Source of the DNA: Paenibacillus agricola
Lineage (GTDB): Bacteria; Bacillota; Bacilli; Paenibacillales; NBRC-103111
Reading direction: 5' to 3'
NCBI RefSeq assembly: GCF_011440305.1
Contig: NZ_JAAOIW010000010.1
Location: 186,001-250,000 of the forward strand
DNA: 64,000 nucleotides
Shown here piece after piece: positions 7,790 to 15,507 of this stretch (position 1 is its first letter; every line of letters starts with the position of its first letter). The translations under genes were made by a program, and so were the position numbers. The notes beneath the pieces were generated by a model that was not told where the DNA came from, did no database searches, and worked only from the letters and a program-made list of their open reading frames with translations.

Positions 7790-10123
7790 ATGGCAAACCG
7801 GCTCGTACAAGGATACCGATATTTATTTTTTGGCCACACAGGCCGCAGCGGCAAATATTTGCACCGATTTGTCTGGATTGGCTGTCTTGCCGTGTGCCTT
7901 CCCATTCTTCTGGCCGGAACGGTTTATTACAATTTGTCTATGGATCGCATGAAGAACGAAATTATGGATGAAAGCAAGTCCTCGCTTGTTTTGTTGAAGG
8001 ACAGGGCAGAGCGCATTTTACAAAATATTGAGAAGGAATCACTGCAATTAGCTGCCGACCCAACGATCCATGACCTTTTTGCCAATCGAATTACGGATAA
8101 TCCAACCGTGTGGCACAAAGAATTGCTGGACAAAATTACTGTAGCCAAAAACGCCACCGATTTTATTAGTGAGATCTACTTTTATAACGACATCGATCAT
8201 ATTGTAGTTTCCAACACGTATGGAACGATGGATGCAGAGGCGTATAAATATAAGGAGGATGTTCAACTTTTAATGAAAGAAGAGTCCTTATCAAGCTGGA
8301 CCTACTTGCCCGTAAGCCAGAAGGAGGGCTATCTAACCTTTGCCAGAAGGCTGCCTATTACAGGAAGCTCCTCTTCCAAAGGAATTATTGCTTTTCAAGT
8401 TGAAACGGAGATCGTTAGCAAATTTTTGCAAGCGGATACAACAATTATGTCTAAAGGACAGGAATTGGTATTTGTGAATTACCAAGATTCCTTGCTTACG
8501 AATAACCATACAACTACGAATGTAAACAGGTTAGCTAACTTGTCTGCCCTGCAAACGATTAGCGAATCCGATAATAATATTGATAGCTTTTATAATGTTG
8601 GGCTTGATGGGAAGAAGGCTCATTACTCCTACGTCAAAAGTGTGTTTGGGCGTACGTATGTTGCGATTGTATCTGAAGAAATGATTGCCAGCCGATTGAT
8701 GTGGATTCGTGCTTTTACGATGCTGACTGTCCTCTTTTTGATCGCCTTGGCTGTTGTTATTACTTATTTTAGTACGAAAAGAGCCTACAGCCCCATTGAG
8801 CAGCTAATCAAGCACAGCAAAACGATCGGTGCCGGAAAAATTCAAAGTAAGGAAAACGAATTCGATTATATTCGGGAATGTATCGATTATTTAAGCAAGG
8901 AAACCCAGCATTTGGGCAGCTATATGGAGAAAATTCAACCGACGCTTCGCGAGAGATGCTTACAGCAGCTTTTGAATGGGGATTATATTCGCAGCGAAAC
9001 CTTAATCCAAGATTGCCACACCTACGGATTGACCATTAATTCGAATTATGTCGTGATGGTTGTTGAGGTGGAAAATGTGTATAAGGAACGGCGTTTCCTT
9101 CCTGGAGACAAGCCGATTGTTGCCTTTGCCGTCACGAATGTGATGCAGGAGCTAATGGGCAAAAGCTCCAATCTTAATGGCTATGTATTCCCCTATCAAG
9201 GAAAAGGCATCGCATTATTGCAATGGAAAAATGATACGGAGCAGTTGAAGCTGTATCATAGAGTAATCGAGTTTGCCACCTCGGTCCGTGAATCACTGAA
9301 AAATTATTTGTCCTTTGAAGCCTCAATCGGCATGGGTAGATGTTATTCTCATATTGCCGACGTTCCTGTTTCTTATAAGGAAGCAGAGCTTGCATTACAA
9401 TATCGGATTTACCACGATTCCGATTCGATTTTGCATATTGAGGATCTGGAAAACTCGAAAACCGGCTCAGCCTTTCGGTATCCAAGGGAGCTGGAGAGCA
9501 CATTGATCGAGGCTTTAACCAAAGGTGAGCTTGAGGAGGCGGAGCAGTCGCTTACTGGCTTTTCAAAGGCGCTTAACATCTCCCAATCGTATAATTTCAT
9601 CCACCAAAGCTACTATGTATTAGTATCAGCCATCATTACCTCACTTGAAAAGCAAGAGGGCAGCATTTTGGATATTTTGGAGCATAATTTGTTTGGGCAG
9701 CTAGAGAGCAAGCATACCTCGCAGGAAATAACCGATTGGTTCGTGGAGGTTTTGTTTCCTTTATATAAGAAGCTTACCGAGGATTATTACAATAATGTAG
9801 GCCAGTCCGTCATCCGCCAAGTATGCAAATATATACGCGAGCATTGCACGGAGGATATTTCATTGGTGTTATGTGCGGAACGGATGGGTATTAGCCATTC
9901 CTACTTGAGCCGCTTGTTCAAGAAGGAGATGGGGATCAACTTCCTGGAGTTTGTTGTGGAGTGCCGGGTTGAGGAAACGAAACGGCTGCTGCTGGAAACC
10001 GACCAAAGCATTAGTGAAATTGCTGTAATCATCGGCTATTCTGAACGTAATTTAACCCGTGTGTTTCAACGCCTGACGCGAATGACACCAGGTGTGTTCA
10101 GGTCAGAGAATCGCAATGGATAA
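7790..10123 (+). CDS. Membrane-bound AraC family sensor-regulator (YesS-like), locus A
   Basis: A one-component regulator that senses an outside signal and controls transcription directly. TM1 is at about residues 27-48. An extracellular Cache-like region runs to about 300. TM2 follows near 305-327, then a HAMP-like/linker region and a C-terminal AraC DNA-binding domain at about 677-772 with two helix-turn-helix units (ISLVLCAERMGISHSYLSRL, then SISEIAVIIGYSERNLTRVF). 777 residues, as in YesS-type proteins. AAGGAGG precedes the ATG. It stands directly upstream of a solute-binding protein/glycosidase/permease cluster in the same direction and is the likely activator of that cluster. Confidence 0.88.
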   Translation: MANRLVQGYRYLFFGHTGRSGKYLHRFVWIGCLAVCLPILLAGTVYYNLSMDRMKNEIMDESKSSLVLLKDRAERILQNIEKESLQLAADPTIHDLFANRITDNPTVWHKELLDKITVAKNATDFISEIYFYNDIDHIVVSNTYGTMDAEAYKYKEDVQLLMKEESLSSWTYLPVSQKEGYLTFARRLPITGSSSSKGIIAFQVETEIVSKFLQADTTIMSKGQELVFVNYQDSLLTNNHTTTNVNRLANLSALQTISESDNNIDSFYNVGLDGKKAHYSYVKSVFGRTYVAIVSEEMIASRLMWIRAFTMLTVLFLIALAVVITYFSTKRAYSPIEQLIKHSKTIGAGKIQSKENEFDYIRECIDYLSKETQHLGSYMEKIQPTLRERCLQQLLNGDYIRSETLIQDCHTYGLTINSNYVVMVVEVENVYKERRFLPGDKPIVAFAVTNVMQELMGKSSNLNGYVFPYQGKGIALLQWKNDTEQLKLYHRVIEFATSVRESLKNYLSFEASIGMGRCYSHIADVPVSYKEAELALQYRIYHDSDSILHIEDLENSKTGSAFRYPRELESTLIEALTKGELEEAEQSLTGFSKALNISQSYNFIHQSYYVLVSAIITSLEKQEGSILDILEHNLFGQLESKHTSQEITDWFVEVLFPLYKKLTEDYYNNVGQSVIRQVCKYIREHCTEDISLVLCAERMGISHSYLSRLFKKEMGINFLEFVVECRVEETKRLLLETDQSISEIAVIIGYSERNLTRVFQRLTRMTPGVFRSENRNG

Positions 10124-10237
10124 TAGAACGGACATTTCAAAAAGGAATCAGACAGTAATTGCTCTTAAGCAGCAAAACCCCTTATAGGAAAAGATTTGTC
10201 TCTTACATGTTCGCGAAATTGCGAATATGCTGTTGAA

Positions 10238-10251
10238 AGAAAGCGTTGCCA
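10238..10251 (+). promoter_or_regulatory. Candidate catabolite-control (cre-like) site
   Basis: AGAAAGCGTTGCCA matches the Gram-positive cre consensus TGWNANCGNTNWCA at 12 of 14 positions by eye. It lies about 140 bp before the locus A lipoprotein gene, where CcpA control would be expected. The region 10124-10392 also holds an imperfect inverted pair (TATAGGAAAAG near 10182, CTTTTCCTAAG near 10260). Confidence 0.35.
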
Positions 10252-10392
10252 ACGAAAAGCCTTTTCCTAAGACGCAAGAACGGCTGGCGCTGTAGATGTT
10301 CATCAAGAACGCCGCAGGAGGATAGAGGGATGGCTTTATAGCATCAAAGTGGAATGCTTTCGAGACTAATATAACTTTTTAGGAGGGGTAAT

Positions 10393-11949
10393 ATGAAAAG
10401 GTCATTACGCAAGCAAATCAATTGGGTGGTCGCTCCGGTCCTGTCCATCAGTTTATTGGCTGGCTGTTCAGGCGCAGCCACACCTGCTGCAGGAACAGGT
10501 ACAGCTACTGGAACAACCAAGGATAACAAGCCCGCAGTAACCGAACCGACCAAGATCCAGTTTCTAGTTCCATCCTTTGCCGAGGTTCCGAATATGAGTG
10601 ATCAGTACTGGACGGAGTTCCAAAAAAGATCGAACAGCAAGCTGGACATCGAATGGATTCCATCAGGCGATTACAATACTAAATTCGATCTTGTACTGGC
10701 TTCTGGCAATCTTCCAGAGGTCATTGTATCGCAATCAGCGACGCGGTCGACTCTACTTAATGCGATCAATCAAGGCGCTTTCTGGGATTTGACCCCATTG
10801 CTTGGCGATTTCAGCCAATATCCCAATCTGAAGAAAAATGCAGATCCGAATGTATGGAATTACATGAAGGTGAACGGAAAAATTTACGGGGTAGCCCGCA
10901 ATCGTCCCAATATTGATCCTGGGATCAAAATGCGTAAGGATTGGCTCGATAAATTAAACATTCCGGTTCCACAAACGCTTGATGAATATGCTGCAGCGTT
11001 GAAGAAAATTGTGGATGGGGATGTGGACGGTAACGGCAAAAAGGATACGGTTGGTATTCTGGGCCATGATTTCTTCATAGCTGATGGAGACCCTGCTTAC
11101 CTGGCTGCCTTTGGCGGACTTGATCCGATTTATGATAAAGAAGGGGGCTTGATGAAAGAATCGCTTACCCCTAACTATACGGAGATGATCGATTGGTTCC
11201 GTAAGCTTTATGCTGATGGCATTCTGGCGAAGGAATTTTCTACAATCAAGAAAACGCAAGCAGAGGAAATGTTTGCAACGGGACGAGCTGCTTCCTACAC
11301 CCGTAATATTTGGCGTGATTGGTCTTGGGAGCAGGATATTAAGAAGGTGCAGCCGGATGCCCAAGTCATCACATTGCCTCCAATGAAGGGACCTGGTGGT
11401 GTGAGTGTTGCCTTGGTTCCACCTTTCTTCGGAGCCTTCTATATTTCCAAGAAAGTGCCTGAAGCCAAAGTGAAGCAAATTCTTGAATATTTTAACACGA
11501 CAACGACTAAAGAATTCACCGATTTTAACTATTATGGTATCGAAGGTGTCCATCATAAATTAGTTGACGGCCAGCCGCAGCTTACTGAATTGGGAATTAA
11601 GGAAGTAACAACGAATGCGAACCAGCCTTTCCCGTTGTCCTTCAATAATATCATGAAGGTATTCAATGCTTCAGCACCTAAAGCTTATAATGATGCCAAA
11701 ATTAAAGAAACTGAAATTTACGCCAAGGTTGGCAAAATGAATCTGTTCAACATCGTATACTCGGATACTTGGACAAATACATGGCCGAAATACGAAAAGG
11801 AATGGCAATCCATGGTTATCAAAGCCGTTGTTGGCCAAATCACAATGGATGAATACAAGGCTTATGTAGATAAGCTGAATGCGAATCCGGATATTAAAAA
11901 GGCATACCAGGAATTTGGCGCCAAATATAAAGAGTTTTTTGGTAAATAA
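10393..11949 (+). CDS. Extracellular solute-binding lipoprotein (LplA-like), locus A
   Basis: Captures an oligosaccharide for the permeases at 18415-20284. The signal peptide ends in LLAGC, with Cys25 as the lipidation site, followed by an Ala/Thr/Gly linker. The mature part is a large (about 490-residue) family-1-like binding protein with the WxxxxxxTxVxVEW-like start pattern and a GDYNTKFDLVLASGNLPEV segment, typical of LplA/YtcQ proteins. AGGAGGGG precedes the ATG. A near-family-mate with 519 residues is encoded at 39426. Substrate unknown; the adjacent GH42 and enolase-superfamily genes suggest a galactoside or uronate-containing sugar. Confidence 0.9.
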   Translation: MKRSLRKQINWVVAPVLSISLLAGCSGAATPAAGTGTATGTTKDNKPAVTEPTKIQFLVPSFAEVPNMSDQYWTEFQKRSNSKLDIEWIPSGDYNTKFDLVLASGNLPEVIVSQSATRSTLLNAINQGAFWDLTPLLGDFSQYPNLKKNADPNVWNYMKVNGKIYGVARNRPNIDPGIKMRKDWLDKLNIPVPQTLDEYAAALKKIVDGDVDGNGKKDTVGILGHDFFIADGDPAYLAAFGGLDPIYDKEGGLMKESLTPNYTEMIDWFRKLYADGILAKEFSTIKKTQAEEMFATGRAASYTRNIWRDWSWEQDIKKVQPDAQVITLPPMKGPGGVSVALVPPFFGAFYISKKVPEAKVKQILEYFNTTTTKEFTDFNYYGIEGVHHKLVDGQPQLTELGIKEVTTNANQPFPLSFNNIMKVFNASAPKAYNDAKIKETEIYAKVGKMNLFNIVYSDTWTNTWPKYEKEWQSMVIKAVVGQITMDEYKAYVDKLNANPDIKKAYQEFGAKYKEFFGK

Positions 11950-11955
11950 GCTAAG

Positions 11956-12026
11956 AGCAAGCAATGTGGGGACGGGGCAGTAGGAAGGGTTTGTAACCGC
12001 CGATTGTGTGACCCGTCCTTCTTGCT
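11956..12026 (+). terminator. Intra-operon hairpin after the solute-binding protein gene
   Basis: AGCAAG plus GGACGGG on the left pair with CCCGTCC plus CTTGCT on the right, with an internal bulge and a loop of about 35 bases. No good T run follows. Such hairpins commonly stabilise the abundant binding-protein mRNA or partly terminate it. Confidence 0.6.
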
Positions 12027-12194
12027 GTCTATAAAGTATGGTGAATAAATGCATCTGCGCGGCCAGGGTGTTCCTCCGATTGCTGTTGTTCAAGTATCTT
12101 TTGATTAGATAAATGATTTAGCGGTAAAAATCCATGAACAAAGGCACCGCTCATGATGCTAGTTTTTTTGCAAAAACTCTTAGGAGGAGAAATC

Positions 12195-14333
12195 ATGGCT
12201 GGAATGGACAAATTACCTCAGCTTCCCTACGGAGCCGTTTATTTTCGCAAATCGAATCCGCCAAGAGAAGATTGGGAACGCGACTACGCAGTAGCCGAAG
12301 AGGATGGAATGAACATTAACCGGCACTGGTTTATGTGGGGAGCTATCGAGGTGGCTCAGGGTGTTTATGATTGGGAAGATTACGATCGGCATATGGATTT
12401 GGCTGCAAAGCATGGGATCAAAACCATCATCGCCGAGATGATTATATCCGTCCCGGAATGGGCCGCGCATGAATATGCACATGCTGTCCATGTCCGTGCA
12501 GACGGAACGCCGCTTCGAACACAAATGGGCGTAAGTAGCGCAAGCGGTGGCTTTGGGGAAGGCTCTCAAGGGGTGCTGAACTTGGACTGCCCCGAGGTTA
12601 AGGAGCTGGCGGGCAAGTTTTTGACTGAATTAGCGCTTCGTTATAAGGACCATCCGGCAATGGCTGGTTATGATGTATGGAATGAATGCAATTATTCACC
12701 TAATGTATGCCATAGCCCTTATACACAAGCAAAGTTTCGTATCTGGCTTAACCAAAAATATGGTAGCCTGCATGCCTTGAGTCAAGCATGGCACCGCTAC
12801 AGCTATACGTCTTGGGAGCAGGTTCGGGCGCCCCAACAGCTGGGGCCCTATCCTGAATGCATCGATTGGGTGCAATTTACGAAAATCAATTTTTACGAAC
12901 ATATGCAATGGCGGATTGACCTGATCCGCAGCGTAGATGACCACAATCTGATTACTGCCCACGGCATAGCGGGGAGCATAAATGTAATGGCTTCGATGGG
13001 CGCCGATGATTGGCTGGCTGCATCGAAGGTGGACCTTTACGGCTATACATGGGTAGCCTCACGTAAAGGCAACCAGCCGTGGAAGCAATGGCACGCTGTC
13101 GATGTGACCCGTGCGGCCTCACGAGGCAAAACCTTTTGGCACGCCGAGACACAAGGCGGCCCGCTATGGCTGCAGCCGCAGGTGATCGGGCGTGCCAAAG
13201 AGGACGGGCGCGTCACCGAGCCAGCGGATATTCGCATCTGGCAAATGATCACGCTTGCCGGAGGCGCGCGTGGTGTGCTCTTCCCGAGATGGCGTCCGCT
13301 GCTGGACGGCCCCTTGTTTGGCGCTTTTGGCCCCTATGCGATGGACGGCTCGCGCACGCCGCGTTCGGATATGGCGAGCAGCATCGCCAAATGGGCGAAC
13401 GACCCTGGCCAGCGCGAGCTGCTGGAGTCGGCTCCGATCCAAGGGGACATCGGCATTTTGGTTGTGCCGGACACGCAGGTTTTTGATTACTTATTAAACC
13501 GCGAAGGCAAAAATGCTTTCTACGAGCAAGCGATGTGGGGAGCGTACCAGGGATTTTTTGACCAAGGTGTCCAAGCCGATTGGGTGCATATGGATGATAT
13601 TAAGCAGTACCGGGTGTTGTATTGGCCGTATCCGATTATGATCGGAAGCCAGGAAGGGGAAGCGTTGCGCCAATGGGTCGCAGAAGGCGGAACCTTAATC
13701 AGCGAAGGCTGCCCGGCCTACTTCGGAGATCGCGGCAAGGTGGGGACAAGGCAGCCGAACCATGGGCTTGACCAGGTTTTTGGCGCTGTTGAAAGCAACG
13801 TTGAGTTTATGCCTGATATTTCTGGCGAGCTTAGGTTTGAGCTTGATGGCATCCAGGTTCGCGGCGGCATTTATAACCAGTCCTATAAAGCGGAAGGCGG
13901 GCAGGTCGCTGGACACTATGCGGATGGCACAGCAGCCGTTGTGCAGCATACGTATGGCCAAGGAAAAACGATGCTGGTTGGCACCTTTCCATCTGCAGGC
14001 TACTACCATGCCCATGAAGACGGCAATCTGGCTTACTTCGCTAAGGTGCTGGAATGGGCGGGAGTGAACCCACACATCAAGCTATCCGATTCCAGCGTGC
14101 AGGCGAGAATATCGCGGCAGGCGAATGGCGCTTTATTTATTTGGATATTAAACCCTGAGAGGGAACCCAAAAGTGTCGAGCTGGAGCTTTCCAGCGAATA
14201 CGGCGCATGGCAAGCAGGTCCAGCGTATTGGGACGGGGTAGATTCGCAATGGAATCAGGATGGCTCCAAATTGCAAGTCACTGTTGCTGGGCGTGATGCC
14301 TTGATTATTGGACTGAAAGTGACTCAAGTGTAA
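12195..14333 (+). CDS. GH42-like beta-galactosidase, locus A
   Basis: Cytoplasmic glycoside hydrolase of the GH42 type, cleaving terminal beta-galactosides or related residues. A TIM barrel fills about residues 10-375; the acid/base Glu is in DVWNECN (about 164) and the nucleophile in FWHAETQGG (about 318). A trimerisation-like alpha/beta domain follows (DTQVFDYLL to FPSAGYYH), then a small C-terminal beta domain. No signal peptide. A frame opens at 12153, but AGGAGGAG at 12182-12189 fits the ATG at 12195, giving 712 residues. It lies in an operon with the upstream binding protein and the downstream enolase-superfamily gene. The exact sugar is not determined. Confidence 0.88.
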   Translation: MAGMDKLPQLPYGAVYFRKSNPPREDWERDYAVAEEDGMNINRHWFMWGAIEVAQGVYDWEDYDRHMDLAAKHGIKTIIAEMIISVPEWAAHEYAHAVHVRADGTPLRTQMGVSSASGGFGEGSQGVLNLDCPEVKELAGKFLTELALRYKDHPAMAGYDVWNECNYSPNVCHSPYTQAKFRIWLNQKYGSLHALSQAWHRYSYTSWEQVRAPQQLGPYPECIDWVQFTKINFYEHMQWRIDLIRSVDDHNLITAHGIAGSINVMASMGADDWLAASKVDLYGYTWVASRKGNQPWKQWHAVDVTRAASRGKTFWHAETQGGPLWLQPQVIGRAKEDGRVTEPADIRIWQMITLAGGARGVLFPRWRPLLDGPLFGAFGPYAMDGSRTPRSDMASSIAKWANDPGQRELLESAPIQGDIGILVVPDTQVFDYLLNREGKNAFYEQAMWGAYQGFFDQGVQADWVHMDDIKQYRVLYWPYPIMIGSQEGEALRQWVAEGGTLISEGCPAYFGDRGKVGTRQPNHGLDQVFGAVESNVEFMPDISGELRFELDGIQVRGGIYNQSYKAEGGQVAGHYADGTAAVVQHTYGQGKTMLVGTFPSAGYYHAHEDGNLAYFAKVLEWAGVNPHIKLSDSSVQARISRQANGALFIWILNPEREPKSVELELSSEYGAWQAGPAYWDGVDSQWNQDGSKLQVTVAGRDALIIGLKVTQV

Positions 14334-14352
14334 ATCTGGGGAGGGCACGATA

Positions 14353-15441
14353 GTGAATATTAAAAGCATCGAAACCTTTACAACCAAAAATATTAGCATT
14401 GTAAGAGTAAAAACCGACGATGGCCATGAAGGCTATGGGCAGCTTGCTACCTACCATGCGAACATATCGGCATTGGTGCTTCACCAGCAGGTTGCCCCTT
14501 ACGCCTTGGGAGCTAGCGCTGAGCGTATAGCCGATTTGGTAGATCGGGTTGTCGAAGGGGAGCATAAATTTCCCGGTTCATACGTATGCAGGGCAGTGGG
14601 CGGTTTGGACACAGCTTTATGGGATTTGCACGGCAAACGAGCGAATAAAAGCGTCTGCGAATTGCTCGGCGGCAAGCCGCGTCCTGTCGATGTATACGGC
14701 TCCAGCATGCGCCGCAATATTTCGCCCGCTGATGAAGCCGAGCGATTGAGCAGGCTCCAGGCAGAGCAAGGCTTCCGTGCTTTTAAAATCAGAATCGGCA
14801 ACAACTTTGGGCGCGATATTGACGTATATCCCGGAAGAACCGAGCAGGTAGTTGCTGCTGTCCGGCAGGCAATTGGCAGCCAAACGGACTTATACGTCGA
14901 TGCTAACAGTGGTTTTTCACCACGCCGTGCCATCGAGGTCGGACGAATGCTGGAGCAGCAAGGCGTCGTCCATTATGAAGAGCCATGCCCTTATCCAGAA
15001 TTAGAATGGACGAAGCAGGTGACCGATGCATTGGATGTAGCGGTTACAGGCGGAGAGCAGGATACTGATATGGCGCATTGGAAAAGGATGATCTCCATGC
15101 ATGCCGTTGATATTGTCCAACCGGATATTTGCTACATAGGAGGCATAAGCCGGGCATTGGAAGTAGCGAAGCTTGCCGAATACGCCGGAATGACATGTAC
15201 ACCACATGCCGCTAACCGTTCGATGGTTACTGTATTCACCCTGCATATGGTCGCAGCGATTCCGAATGCCGGTCGCTTTATGGAGCTATCCATTGAATCC
15301 GACGCATGGACGGAGTCCTTATTCACCTCAAAGCTGGAAGTCCGGGATGGACAAATACTGGTTCCAGAGGGCCCAGGATGGGGTATAACGATTAACCCCG
15401 ATTGGCTCGATAAGGCTGACTACCAAATTTCCCAAGTGTAA
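14353..15441 (+). CDS. Enolase-superfamily enzyme (mandelate racemase/muconate lactonizing type), locus A
   Basis: Probable acid-sugar dehydratase or racemase/cycloisomerase. The superfamily's Lys-x-Lys/Arg site is seen as KIR at 145-147. Metal ligands fit Asp183 (VDAN), Glu209 or Glu210 (YEEP) and Glu235 (GGEQD), and the general base His285 is in TPHAANRS. The length of 362 is normal. The start is GTG at 14353 with GGGGAGGG just upstream. It sits 19 bp after the GH42 gene. The His in the barrel end and KxR in place of KxK leave dehydratase and racemase chemistry both open. Confidence 0.85.
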   Translation: MNIKSIETFTTKNISIVRVKTDDGHEGYGQLATYHANISALVLHQQVAPYALGASAERIADLVDRVVEGEHKFPGSYVCRAVGGLDTALWDLHGKRANKSVCELLGGKPRPVDVYGSSMRRNISPADEAERLSRLQAEQGFRAFKIRIGNNFGRDIDVYPGRTEQVVAAVRQAIGSQTDLYVDANSGFSPRRAIEVGRMLEQQGVVHYEEPCPYPELEWTKQVTDALDVAVTGGEQDTDMAHWKRMISMHAVDIVQPDICYIGGISRALEVAKLAEYAGMTCTPHAANRSMVTVFTLHMVAAIPNAGRFMELSIESDAWTESLFTSKLEVRDGQILVPEGPGWGITINPDWLDKADYQISQV

Positions 15442-15507
15442 AAGAGTTCCAGGATTCGATGTAATTAGAACCATTCACCCATTTAAATATAAAGGAGATT
15501 TTCAGTG

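Noticed and set aside
10954-11556. 200-codon minus-strand frame inside the lipoprotein gene
   Set aside because: It overlaps a clear solute-binding protein on the other strand and shows no family motifs.
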